NCBI RefSeq assembly: GCF_002836515.1
Contig: NZ_PJBC01000060.1
Span: forward strand, 186,001-250,000
DNA from: Pseudomonas sp. Choline-02u-1
GTDB taxonomy: Bacteria; Pseudomonadota; Gammaproteobacteria; Pseudomonadales; Pseudomonadaceae
Direction of reading: 5' to 3'
Length of the DNA: 64,000 nt
The position numbers and the translations under genes are program-made. Of the stretch, positions 17,756 to 26,940 are shown one piece after another (within the stretch, counting starts at the first letter, position 1; each line of letters starts with the position of its first letter). Under the pieces are notes generated by a model. The model did not search any database. It saw only the letters and a program-made list of their open reading frames with translations, and was not told where the DNA came from.

Positions 17756-19753
17756 ATGACTGCTGAAAAACCTTCAGAGCTGAGTTACAACCCGCACATG
17801 CCGCTGTCGCAGGCGTTGCTGCTGCCGCGTATCGTCATCGAAAACACCATGCCGACGCTCGACGGCGGCCAGTTTGCAGTCAAATCGATTGCCGGGCGCG
17901 AGGTCGTGGTAACCAGCAAAGTGTTCGCCGACGGTCATGACAAGCTCGCCGTGCGTATCCGCTGGCGCGAGGAAGGCCAGGAATCCTGGCAGACCGAGGT
18001 CATGGCCGATCAGGGCAACAACACCTGGCAAGGCCGCTTCCGTCCGCAAGAGCAGGGCCGCTACCTCTATTGCATCGAAGCGTGGATCGACCATTTCGCC
18101 AGTTTCCAGTATGAGCTTGAGAAGAAGCACAGCGCTGCGGTGCCCGTTTCGCTGGAGCTGCAGGAAGGCCGAACCATGGTGCAACAGGCCGCCGAACGCA
18201 GCGAAGGCCAGCTCAGCGAGCAACTCGCCGCACTGCACCATGAGTTGTCCGGCCTGCTCGAAACCGAACAGGTCGCGCTGTTTCTGCACTCGCGCAGTGC
18301 AGAGCTGATGGCTCAGGCCGATCACCGCGCCTATCTCAGCGTCAGCGCCGAATTCCCGATGGACGTCGAGCGTGAACTTGCAGAGTTCGCCAGTTGGTAT
18401 GAACTGTTTCCGCGCTCGATCACCGACGACCCCAAGCGTCACGGCACTTTCAACGACGTGCATTCGCGCCTGCCGATGATTCAGGACATGGGCTTCGACG
18501 TGTTGTATTTCACGCCGATTCACCCGATCGGCCGCGCCCACCGCAAGGGCCGCAACAATTCCCTGACCGCCGGGCCCGACGATCCCGGCAGCCCGTACGC
18601 GATCGGCAGCGAGGAGGGCGGCCACGAAGCGATTCACTCGCAGCTCGGCACGCGTGAAGACTTCCGCCGCCTGGTGGCCGCCGCCGCCGATCATGGTCTG
18701 GAAATCGCCCTCGACTTCGCCATTCAGTGTTCTCAGGATCACCCGTGGCTCAAGGAGCATCCGGGCTGGTTCAACTGGCGCCCGGACGGCACGATCAAAT
18801 ACGCCGAAAACCCGCCGAAGAAATACCAGGACATCGTCAACGTCGACTTCTACGCGCCGGATGCGATTCCGAGCCTGTGGGTCGAGCTGCGTGACATCGT
18901 GGTGGGCTGGGTCAAGGAAGGCGTGAAGATCTTTCGCGTCGACAACCCGCACACCAAACCGCTGCCGTTCTGGCAATGGCTCATTGCCGACGTGCGCACG
19001 CTGTACCCGGAAGTGATTTTCCTCGCCGAAGCCTTTACCACGCTGGCGATGATGGCGCGTCTGGGCAAGGTCGGTTATTCGCAGAGCTACACCTATTTCA
19101 CCTGGCGCAACAACAAGGCCGAACTGGCGGAATATTTCACCGAGCTGAACCAGTCGCCGTGGCGCGAGTGCTACCGGCCGAATTTCTTCGTCAATACCCC
19201 GGATATCAACCCGGCGTTCCTGCACGAGTCGGGGCGTCCCGGTTTCCTCATCCGCGCGGCACTGGCGACCATGGGCTCGGGCCTGTGGGGCATGTATTCC
19301 GGCTTCGAGTTGTGCGAATCGGCACCGGTGCCGGGCAAAGAGGAATATCTGGATTCAGAGAAATACGAGATCCGTGTCCGCGATTTCACCGCGCCAGGCA
19401 ACATCATTGCCGAGATCGCCCAACTCAACCGCATTCGACGGCAGAACCCGGCGCTGCACACGCATTTGGGCCTGAAAATCTACAACGCCTGGAACGACAA
19501 CATTCTGTATTTCGGCAAGCGCAGCGCCGACGGCAGCAATTTCATCCTCGTCGCCGTGAGCCTCGATCCGCATAACGTGCAGGAAGCGAATTTCGAACTG
19601 CCGCTGTGGGAAATGGGCCTGGCGGATGACGCCACCACTCATGGCGAAGATTTGATGAATGGCCATCGCTGGGATTGGCACGGCAAATATCAATTCATGC
19701 GCATTGACCCTGCGTATCAGCCGTTCGGGATTTGGCGAATCAGCGCTACGTAA
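17756..19753 (+). CDS. glgE: Alpha-1,4-glucan:maltose-1-phosphate maltosyltransferase GlgE
   Basis: This GH13_3 enzyme extends alpha-1,4-glucan with maltosyl units from maltose-1-phosphate. It has 665 residues: an N-terminal beta-sandwich (about 1-115), a helical dimerisation insert, then the TIM barrel. Catalytic residues by family comparison are nucleophile D396 (FRVDNPHTKP), acid/base E425 (FLAEAF) and D483 (NTPDINPAF). ATHSMGSGLWGMYSGFE-like sequence (here ATMGSGLWGMYSGFEL) is diagnostic of GlgE over other GH13 enzymes. AAGGAG lies 9 nt before the ATG. It heads an operon with treS, which supplies its substrate, and glgB, which branches its product; the AlgU-type promoter is upstream. Confidence 0.96.
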   Translation: MTAEKPSELSYNPHMPLSQALLLPRIVIENTMPTLDGGQFAVKSIAGREVVVTSKVFADGHDKLAVRIRWREEGQESWQTEVMADQGNNTWQGRFRPQEQGRYLYCIEAWIDHFASFQYELEKKHSAAVPVSLELQEGRTMVQQAAERSEGQLSEQLAALHHELSGLLETEQVALFLHSRSAELMAQADHRAYLSVSAEFPMDVERELAEFASWYELFPRSITDDPKRHGTFNDVHSRLPMIQDMGFDVLYFTPIHPIGRAHRKGRNNSLTAGPDDPGSPYAIGSEEGGHEAIHSQLGTREDFRRLVAAAADHGLEIALDFAIQCSQDHPWLKEHPGWFNWRPDGTIKYAENPPKKYQDIVNVDFYAPDAIPSLWVELRDIVVGWVKEGVKIFRVDNPHTKPLPFWQWLIADVRTLYPEVIFLAEAFTTLAMMARLGKVGYSQSYTYFTWRNNKAELAEYFTELNQSPWRECYRPNFFVNTPDINPAFLHESGRPGFLIRAALATMGSGLWGMYSGFELCESAPVPGKEEYLDSEKYEIRVRDFTAPGNIIAEIAQLNRIRRQNPALHTHLGLKIYNAWNDNILYFGKRSADGSNFILVAVSLDPHNVQEANFELPLWEMGLADDATTHGEDLMNGHRWDWHGKYQFMRIDPAYQPFGIWRISAT

Positions 19754-19863
19754 TGATCGTTCCCACGCTCTGCGTGGGAATGCATCCCGGGACGCTCCGC
19801 GTCCCAAAGCGGACGCAAAGCGTCCATGGCGGCATTCCCGCGCAGAGCGTGGGAACGATCATC
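19753..19863. repeat. Palindromic repeat cluster between glgE and treS
   Basis: The unit GATCGTTCCCACGCTCTGCG recurs here twice in inverted orientation, at both ends of the gap, with a smaller palindrome (GGGACGCTCCGCGTCCC) and a GGACGCAAAGCGTCC hairpin between. It fills almost the whole intergenic region inside the operon, so a strongly folded mRNA segment separates glgE from treS. Confidence 0.85.
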
Positions 19864-19899
19864 GTGGGACGCACATAAAGTATTCAACAGGAGTTCCAC

Positions 19900-22800
19900 A
19901 TGGCGAAGAAACCCAAGGCAGCCGCCTTCATCAAAGACCCGCTCTGGTACAAGGACGCGGTGATTTATCAGGTTCACGTCAAATCGTTCTACGACTCCAA
20001 CAATGACGGGATCGGCGACTTTCCCGGGCTTATCGCCAAACTCGATTACATTGCCGATCTCGGCGTCAACACCATCTGGCTTCTGCCGTTCTACCCTTCG
20101 CCACGCCGCGACGACGGTTACGACATCGCCGAATACCGCGGCGTGCACAGCGATTACGGGACCATGGCCGACGCCAAGCGCTTTATTGCCGAAGCGCACA
20201 AACGCGGCCTGCGGGTGATTACCGAGCTGGTCATCAACCACACTTCCGACCAGCACCCGTGGTTCCAGCGTGCGCGTAAAGCCAAGCCCGGTTCGGCGGC
20301 GCGGGACTTTTATGTCTGGTCGGATGACGACCAGAAATACGACGGCACGCGGATCATTTTCCTCGACACCGAAAAATCCAACTGGACCTGGGATCCGGTC
20401 GCCGGCCAGTATTTCTGGCACCGTTTCTACTCGCACCAGCCCGATCTGAACTTCGACAACCCGCAAGTGATGAAAGCGGTGTTGTCGGTGATGCGTTACT
20501 GGCTGGACATGGGCATCGACGGTCTGCGCCTTGATGCAATTCCGTACCTGATCGAGCGCGACGGCACCAATAACGAAAACCTGCCCGAGACTCACGACGT
20601 CCTCAAGCAGATCCGTGCCGAGATCGACGCCAATTACCCTGATCGCATGTTGCTCGCCGAGGCCAACCAGTGGCCGGAAGACACTCAGCTGTACTTCGGC
20701 GACACCGATGCCGCTGGGGTCAACGGCGACGAATGCCACATGGCCTTTCACTTCCCGCTGATGCCGCGCATGTACATGGCGTTGGCTCAGGAAGATCGCT
20801 TCCCGATTACCGATATTCTCCGCCAGACCCCGGAGATTCCGGCGAACTGCCAGTGGGCGATCTTCTTGCGCAACCACGATGAACTGACCCTGGAAATGGT
20901 CACGGACCGCGAGCGCGATTACCTGTGGAACTACTACGCCGCTGACCGTCGCGCACGGATCAACCTCGGCATTCGCCGCCGACTCGCACCACTGATGGAA
21001 CGCGATCGGCGCCGCATCGAACTGCTCAATAGCCTGTTGCTGTCGATGCCGGGCACGCCCACGCTGTATTACGGCGACGAAATCGGCATGGGCGACAACA
21101 TTTACCTTGGCGACCGCGACGGCGTGCGTACGCCCATGCAGTGGTCGATCGACCGCAACGGCGGTTTCTCCCGCGCCGATCCGGCCAGTCTTGTGCTGCC
21201 GCCGATCATGGATCCGCAGTATGGTTATCAGTCGGTCAACGTCGAAACCCAGTCCGGCGATCCCCATTCGCTGTTGAACTGGACGCGGCGTCTGCTGGCC
21301 GTGCGCAAGCAGTCGAAAGCCTTTGGCCGCGGTACTTTGAAGATGCTGTCGCCGACCAACCGTCGCGTGCTGGCCTACACCCGCGAATACACCGATGCCG
21401 ACGGTAAGCATGAAATCATTCTGTGCGTGGCCAACGTCTCGCGCAGTGCGCAAGCGGTCGAACTGGATCTGTCGGCGTATGTGGGCATGGTGCCGGTGGA
21501 AATGCTCGGCGGTAACGCGTTTCCGCCTATCGGCCAACTCAATTTCCTCCTGACCCTCGCGCCATATGGCTTCTATTGGTTTGCGCTGGCGACGGAAAAC
21601 CAGATGCCGAGCTGGCACGTCGAGCCGGCGCAAAGCCTGCCGGACTTCACCACGCTGGTGCTGAAAAAACGCATGGAAGAACTGCTCGAAGCGCCGTCGC
21701 GCAACACACTGGAGCAAAGCATTCTGCCGAGCTGGCTGCAGAACCGGCGCTGGTTCGCCGGCAAGGATGCGGCGATCGAGAAGGTCAATCTGGCTTACGG
21801 CGTGCGCTTCGGCGATGCCCAGCACCCGGTGCTGCTCAGCGAGATCGAAGTCACCAGCGGCGGCCAGACCAACCGTTATCAACTGCCGTTCGGCTTTATC
21901 GCCGAGGACCATGTCGGCCCGCCATTGCCGCAGCAATTGGCGCTGTCGCGGGTCCGCCGTGTGCGCCAAGTCGGTCTGATCACCGATGCGTTCAGCCTGG
22001 AGACCTTCGTCCGCGCGGTGCTGCAGGGCATGCAGAACAACACGGTGCTGGAATCGATCGAGGGCGAAATCCGCTTCGAACAGACCCCACATCTGGAAAA
22101 ACTCGGCCTCAACGCCGAGTCGGATGTGCGTTACCTGTCGGCCGAGCAATCGAACAGTTCAGTGGTGATCGGCAACAGCCTGGTGCTTAAGCTCATACGT
22201 AAAGTCGCTTCTGGCGTACACCCGGAACTGGAGATGAGCGCTTACCTGACCGAGGCCGGGTTTGCCAATATCTCTCCACTGCTGGGCTCGGTGATTCGTC
22301 GCGACGCCCAAGGTCAAGACAACCTGCTGATGATCGCGCAGGGCTACCTGAGCAATCAGGGCGACGCGTGGGAATGGACGCAGAACAACCTTGAACGGGC
22401 GCTGCGCGATGAGCTGGCCGATGCCATGTCCGAGCAGGAGCAACATTACAACGCCTTGGGTGAGCTGAAGGATTTCGCCGGCATGCTCGGCCAGCGTCTG
22501 GGCGAGATGCACCAGGTGCTCGCGGCGCCTACCGATAACGAAGACTTCGCTGCGCAGGTGTCGTCAAGCAAGGACATGGCTGCAACGGGCAAGGATGTCA
22601 CCGCCCAGGTCGAACACGCGTTGAAACTGCTCAAGCAGCATCAAAGCGAGTTGAACCCGGCGGACCAGAAACGGGTCAAGCGTCTGCTCGATGAGAAGAA
22701 AACCATTCTTGCGCACGTGCAGGACCTGGCGAAGAAAGCCACCGGCGGATTGCGCATTCGGGTGCACGGCGACTTGCATTTGGGCCAGGTGCTGGTGATC

Positions 22801-23241
22801 AAGGGCGATGCCTACCTGATCGACTTTGAGGGCGAACCGGCGCGGCCGCTGAGCGAGCGTCGCGGTAAACACAGCCCGTACAAAGATGTCAGTGGCGTAC
22901 TGCGTTCGTTTGATTACGCCGCGGCGATGACCATCAACGTGCACAACGTCGACAACAGCACTGAAGCTGAAGCGGCGCGTAAACGCGTTGCCGAGCGTTA
23001 TCTGCGTGAAGCGCGTGAGGCATTTGTTCAGTCATATCGCGAGGCGGCAGCTAGTCTTGAGCATGCCTGGCAGGATCCTGAGGGTGCCGACGCCGCGCTG
23101 GCGTTGTTCGGCCTGGAAAAAGCCGCTTATGAAGTGGCCTATGAAGCGGAAAACCGCCCTACGTGGCTGCCCGTGCCATTGCACGGCTTGTATGGATTAT
23201 TGACTGGGCTTAAACCCTTTTCCGATCTTGGTGGAGAGTAG
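19900..23241 (+). CDS. treS: Trehalose synthase-maltokinase fusion TreS-Mak
   Basis: A 1113-residue two-domain protein. Residues about 12-560 are trehalose synthase (GH13_16), which interconverts trehalose and maltose; catalytic residues by comparison are D212 (GLRLDAIPYL), E254 (LLAEANQW) and D327 (RNHDEL). Residues about 590-1110 are maltokinase, which phosphorylates maltose with ATP; the kinase-like loop HGDLHLGQ is at about residue 956 and DFEGEP about 20 residues later. The fusion delivers maltose-1-phosphate to GlgE. AGGAG is well spaced before the ATG. GlgB starts 2 nt after its stop. In many actinobacteria the two activities are separate TreS and Mak/Pep2 proteins. Confidence 0.96.
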   Translation: MAKKPKAAAFIKDPLWYKDAVIYQVHVKSFYDSNNDGIGDFPGLIAKLDYIADLGVNTIWLLPFYPSPRRDDGYDIAEYRGVHSDYGTMADAKRFIAEAHKRGLRVITELVINHTSDQHPWFQRARKAKPGSAARDFYVWSDDDQKYDGTRIIFLDTEKSNWTWDPVAGQYFWHRFYSHQPDLNFDNPQVMKAVLSVMRYWLDMGIDGLRLDAIPYLIERDGTNNENLPETHDVLKQIRAEIDANYPDRMLLAEANQWPEDTQLYFGDTDAAGVNGDECHMAFHFPLMPRMYMALAQEDRFPITDILRQTPEIPANCQWAIFLRNHDELTLEMVTDRERDYLWNYYAADRRARINLGIRRRLAPLMERDRRRIELLNSLLLSMPGTPTLYYGDEIGMGDNIYLGDRDGVRTPMQWSIDRNGGFSRADPASLVLPPIMDPQYGYQSVNVETQSGDPHSLLNWTRRLLAVRKQSKAFGRGTLKMLSPTNRRVLAYTREYTDADGKHEIILCVANVSRSAQAVELDLSAYVGMVPVEMLGGNAFPPIGQLNFLLTLAPYGFYWFALATENQMPSWHVEPAQSLPDFTTLVLKKRMEELLEAPSRNTLEQSILPSWLQNRRWFAGKDAAIEKVNLAYGVRFGDAQHPVLLSEIEVTSGGQTNRYQLPFGFIAEDHVGPPLPQQLALSRVRRVRQVGLITDAFSLETFVRAVLQGMQNNTVLESIEGEIRFEQTPHLEKLGLNAESDVRYLSAEQSNSSVVIGNSLVLKLIRKVASGVHPELEMSAYLTEAGFANISPLLGSVIRRDAQGQDNLLMIAQGYLSNQGDAWEWTQNNLERALRDELADAMSEQEQHYNALGELKDFAGMLGQRLGEMHQVLAAPTDNEDFAAQVSSSKDMAATGKDVTAQVEHALKLLKQHQSELNPADQKRVKRLLDEKKTILAHVQDLAKKATGGLRIRVHGDLHLGQVLVIKGDAYLIDFEGEPARPLSERRGKHSPYKDVSGVLRSFDYAAAMTINVHNVDNSTEAEAARKRVAERYLREAREAFVQSYREAAASLEHAWQDPEGADAALALFGLEKAAYEVAYEAENRPTWLPVPLHGLYGLLTGLKPFSDLGGE

Positions 23242-23243
23242 TC

Positions 23244-25475
23244 ATGAGTTTCTCGAACAAGGAACAGGGTGTGGTAAAGGAAGCGTTGTTACCTTCGGCA
23301 CGTGACGTCGATGCCTTGGTGCGCGCTGAGCATCACGACCCGTTTTCCATTCTCGGCCCGCACGGCGATGGCGCTGGTGGCCAGTTCATCCGCGCGTATC
23401 TGCCCGGTGCACTGAGTGTGGCGGTGCTGGACAAGGACAGCGGCGAAGAACTCGGTCCGCTGCAGATGACCGAAACCCCGGGGCTGTTTGTCGGGCATTT
23501 CGATCAGGCGCGACCGTATCTGTTGCGTACGCGCTGGGCCGGTGGCGAGCAGGTCGCGGAAGATCCGTACAGCTTCGGCCAGTTGCTTGGCGAAATGGAT
23601 TTGTACCTGTTCGCCGAAGGCAACCACCGCGACCTCAGTGCCTGCCTCGGCGCGCAGTTGAAAACCGTTGATGGTGTCGACGGCGTGCGCTTTGCCGTGT
23701 GGGCACCGAATGCTCGCCGCGTGTCGGTGGTTGGCGATTTCAACGTCTGGGACGGTCGTCGCCACCCGATGCGCCTGCGTCACCCATCGGGCGTTTGGGA
23801 GCTGTTCATCCCACGCCTGCAAGCGGGGGAGTTGTACAAGTACGAAATCCTTGGCGCCCACGGCATTCTGCCGCTCAAGGCCGACCCGATGGCGCTGGCC
23901 ACCAGCCTGCCGCCGGACACCGCCTCGAAAGTCGCCTCGCCTCTGCAAATCGACTGGCAGGATCATGACTGGATGAATGCCCGTCAGGATCGGCAAAAGC
24001 ATTCCAAGCCTTTGTCCATCTACGAGCTGCACGCCGGTTCCTGGCAGTGCGAGCTGGATGATCTCGGCGAAGTCGCGCGTCAGTACACCTGGCCGGAACT
24101 GGCTGAGCGGCTGATTCCTTATGTGAAGGAGCTGGGGTTCACGCACATCGAACTGATGCCGATCATGGAGCACCCTTTCGGCGGTTCCTGGGGTTACCAG
24201 TTGCTCTCACAATTCGCGCCGAGCGCCCGTTATGGCACGCCGGATCAGTTCGCCGCATTCGTCAACGCCTGTCACCAGGCCGACATCGGCGTGATTCTCG
24301 ACTGGGTGCCGGCGCATTTTCCCACCGACACCCATGGTCTGGCGCAATTTGACGGCACCGCGCTGTACGAATACGGCAACCCGCTGGAAGGCTTTCACCA
24401 GGATTGGGACACGCTGATCTACAACCTCGGCCGCACCGAGGTGCACGGCTACATGCTCGCTTCGGCGCTGCATTGGCTGAAACACTTCCATATCGATGGT
24501 CTGCGTGTCGATGCCGTGGCCTCGATGTTGTATCGCGACTATTCGCGCAAGGCTGGCGAATGGGTGCCGAACCGCCACGGTGGTCGGGAGAATCTCGAAG
24601 CAATCGACTTCCTGCGTCATTTGAACGATGTGGTCGCGCTGGAAGCCCCGGGTGCGCTGGTGATCGCTGAAGAATCCACCGCATGGCCGGGCGTCAGCCA
24701 GAGCACCCAGCAGGGCGGCCTCGGCTTTTCCTACAAATGGAACATGGGCTGGATGCACGATTCGCTGCACTACATCCAGCAGGATCCGGTGTACCGCGCC
24801 CATCACCACAATGAGTTGAGCTTTGGTCTGGTCTACGCCTGGTCGGAGCGTTTCATCCTGCCGATTTCCCACGATGAAGTGGTGCACGGCAAGCACTCGC
24901 TGATCGACAAGATGCCCGGCGACCGCTGGCAGAAATTCGCCAACCTGCGCGCGTACCTGAGTTTCATGTGGACGCACCCGGGCAAGAAACTGTTGTTCAT
25001 GGGCTGCGAGTTTGGCCAGTGGCGCGAGTGGAATCACGATCAACAGCTGGACTGGTACCTGCTGCAGTACTCCGAGCACAAGGGTGTACAGAAACTGGTT
25101 GGCGATCTCAACCGTTTGTATCGCGAAGAGCCGGCGCTGCACGATCAGGACGACGCCCCGCAAGGCTTCCAGTGGTTGATTGGCGATGATGCGATCAACA
25201 GCGTTTACGCGTGGTTGCGCTGGAGCAAGGATGGCTCGCCGGTTTTGGTCGTCGCCAACTTCACTCCGGTACCGCGCCAGGCATATCGTGTCGGCGTACC
25301 GTTTGCCGGGCGCTGGACCGAGTTGTTCAACAGCGATGCCGACATTTATGCCGGTTCCAATTATGGCAATGGTGGCGGGGCGTTGACCGAAGAGGTACCC
25401 AGTCATGGCCAGTCGTTGTCGCTGGAGCTGAATCTGCCACCGCTGGCGGTGTTGATCCTCAAGCCGCAAGGCTGA
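23244..25475 (+). CDS. glgB: 1,4-alpha-glucan branching enzyme GlgB
   Basis: This 743-residue enzyme makes alpha-1,6 branches in alpha-glucan. It has an N-terminal extension with a CBM48-type module (VRFAVWAPNARRVSVVGDFN, about residues 135-220) and a GH13_9 barrel. Catalytic residues by comparison are D423 (LRVDAVASMLY), E476 (VIAEEST) and D544 (SHDEVVHGK). A first N-terminal beta domain (about 15-115, HHDPFSILGPH) gives the long GlgB form. It starts 2 nt after treS and completes the GlgE pathway operon. A REP pair follows. Confidence 0.96.
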   Translation: MSFSNKEQGVVKEALLPSARDVDALVRAEHHDPFSILGPHGDGAGGQFIRAYLPGALSVAVLDKDSGEELGPLQMTETPGLFVGHFDQARPYLLRTRWAGGEQVAEDPYSFGQLLGEMDLYLFAEGNHRDLSACLGAQLKTVDGVDGVRFAVWAPNARRVSVVGDFNVWDGRRHPMRLRHPSGVWELFIPRLQAGELYKYEILGAHGILPLKADPMALATSLPPDTASKVASPLQIDWQDHDWMNARQDRQKHSKPLSIYELHAGSWQCELDDLGEVARQYTWPELAERLIPYVKELGFTHIELMPIMEHPFGGSWGYQLLSQFAPSARYGTPDQFAAFVNACHQADIGVILDWVPAHFPTDTHGLAQFDGTALYEYGNPLEGFHQDWDTLIYNLGRTEVHGYMLASALHWLKHFHIDGLRVDAVASMLYRDYSRKAGEWVPNRHGGRENLEAIDFLRHLNDVVALEAPGALVIAEESTAWPGVSQSTQQGGLGFSYKWNMGWMHDSLHYIQQDPVYRAHHHNELSFGLVYAWSERFILPISHDEVVHGKHSLIDKMPGDRWQKFANLRAYLSFMWTHPGKKLLFMGCEFGQWREWNHDQQLDWYLLQYSEHKGVQKLVGDLNRLYREEPALHDQDDAPQGFQWLIGDDAINSVYAWLRWSKDGSPVLVVANFTPVPRQAYRVGVPFAGRWTELFNSDADIYAGSNYGNGGGALTEEVPSHGQSLSLELNLPPLAVLILKPQG

Positions 25476-25493
25476 TTCGCAACCGCATCCCAA

Positions 25494-25586
25494 TTGTGGG
25501 AGCGGGCTTGCTCGCGAAGGCGCCGTGTCAGTCAACGATAAAGTTGAAGGTGACACCGCTTTCGCGAGCAAGCCCGCTCCCACAAG
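25494..25586. repeat. Inverted REP pair
   Basis: Two REP units, TTGTGGGAGCGGGCTTGCTC and its complement, face each other with about 35 bp between. They lie between the convergent glgB and the short autotransporter gene and probably serve as a bidirectional 3' structure. Confidence 0.85.
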
Positions 25587-25606
25587 GTTCTTCAGTGTTC
25601 AGAGGC

Positions 25607-26659
25607 TCACCAGCGCATCCGCACCCCGAGGCTGCCAATAATTCCGTTAAGGTCGTTGTCATCCACGTCGCTGCTGTAATCGGCGCTCATGTACAGGCTC
25701 ACTGCCGGCGTGACCCGTGCCACCAGTCCCAAACCCAACTCCACGGTTGAAGATTTGCGACTGCTGCTGATCTTGTCGACCTGATCCAGCGTCACCGTGC
25801 TGCCGGTATAGACCGTGTGCCACAGGTTAGTGCGCACGTAAGGCTCGACCGGCAACCCGTTCAAGTCATAACTGCCTTTCAACCGCGCACCGACGCGGCC
25901 GCTCCACGCTGTCAGGTCAGTCGAGGAAGCGTTGCCCGCGCTGGCGTAAGGAGCGTCGAGGCTAATGCGTTGATTGATCAGTTGCGCTTGCGGTTCAACC
26001 ACCCAATTCTCACCCAAGCCGATCGGATAACCGCCCTCGACAGAAAATGTCATCGCGCTGCCTTCGGTGACCTGACGGTTACCTTGCGCGGTACGACTGA
26101 AACCACTGACCCGGCCGCCGCTGGCCGTCAGGTCAACATGCCAGCCTTGCGCGCCCACGAGGCTGTAATAAGCGCCCAGACTCTGGCCGTGCAGATTAAG
26201 CCTGTCAGTGTTCGGGGCGGCGAAAGCGCGTCGCGTCAGTGCACCCTCGGCACTCAGTTGAATCTGATTGTCGCCGCCGATCAGACCAAGGGTCTGGGTA
26301 GCGCCATTGTTGCTTTTCAACGTGACCACGGCCGGGCCCTTGTCCTCTGCGCCGGGCATCGCGTAACCAGAGGTCAGTGCATCGGTCTGAGCGCGTCGCG
26401 CATGTTTGCCATAAAGCTCATCCCATGCGGAGGGCGCCAGATCCTCGGTGATCAGGCGCGAAGTCTGTTGGCCCAGCGGCAGCGGGCCAGGGGTTATCAC
26501 GGTGACCGGCAACGTCATCACTGGCACCTCCGCGCGATACCACGTGGGTTCATCCGCCGCAGAACCCGCATGCGCCTCCATGGATGAGCACAGCATCAAC
26601 GAACCTGACACTGTGCAAAGGGTGATTTTCAATTCGTGTGGGGTCAGTGAAGTTTTCAT
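25607..26659 (-). CDS. Autotransporter beta-barrel domain protein without passenger
   Basis: A 350-residue outer-membrane protein. It has a signal peptide (about residues 1-32, ending AHAGSA), a short spacer with a Pro-rich stretch, and then a C-terminal autotransporter barrel of about 270 residues ending in an aromatic residue (GVRMRW), as needed for Bam insertion. The barrel is clearly paralogous to that of the next gene: WVVEPQAQLINQRISLD and GLPVEPYVRTNLWHT have near-identical counterparts there. No passenger domain is present, so it is either a decayed autotransporter or a stand-alone barrel. A sigma-70-type promoter sits at 26818-26846. Confidence 0.82.
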   Translation of the reverse strand: MKTSLTPHELKITLCTVSGSLMLCSSMEAHAGSAADEPTWYRAEVPVMTLPVTVITPGPLPLGQQTSRLITEDLAPSAWDELYGKHARRAQTDALTSGYAMPGAEDKGPAVVTLKSNNGATQTLGLIGGDNQIQLSAEGALTRRAFAAPNTDRLNLHGQSLGAYYSLVGAQGWHVDLTASGGRVSGFSRTAQGNRQVTEGSAMTFSVEGGYPIGLGENWVVEPQAQLINQRISLDAPYASAGNASSTDLTAWSGRVGARLKGSYDLNGLPVEPYVRTNLWHTVYTGSTVTLDQVDKISSSRKSSTVELGLGLVARVTPAVSLYMSADYSSDVDDNDLNGIIGSLGVRMRW

Positions 26660-26817
26660 GGAGGTCTACCTTGCAGGCGCATGCGTCTTCTCAAGTTTGG
26701 CGTCTCTCCTACCCCGAACGAGGGGCGACCGAATAGAGCGGGGCGAACCGTGGCGGCTCGATTTCACGAGTGCCGGAAGGTCAGCCCCAGTAGTGATTCC
26801 GGGGGGTAGTAAGGTAG

Positions 26818-26846
26818 AGATAAGAAGAGCGATGCCCGCGCGTCAA
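26818..26846 (-). promoter_or_regulatory. Sigma-70-type promoter of the short autotransporter gene
   Basis: On the minus strand TTGACG (26846-26841), a 17-bp spacer and TTATCT (26823-26818) match sigma-70 elements well. The transcript would have a leader of about 150 nt before the ATG at 26659. The gap 26660-26940 holds nothing else that I could support. Confidence 0.55.
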
Positions 26847-26940
26847 GAAAATGGACGATAAGCGGTACTGGCAAATTGCACGACGCAAGTTGCTGTTTTT
26901 AAAAAAATAACTAAGTGATTGTTTGTACGTAAAAACCCGT

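Noticed and set aside
19717..22149. An 810-codon open frame antisense to treS
   Set aside because: It mirrors the treS coding frame, has low-complexity His/Gln/Arg-rich sequence, and no family motif. Long antisense frames are expected in GC-rich genes.
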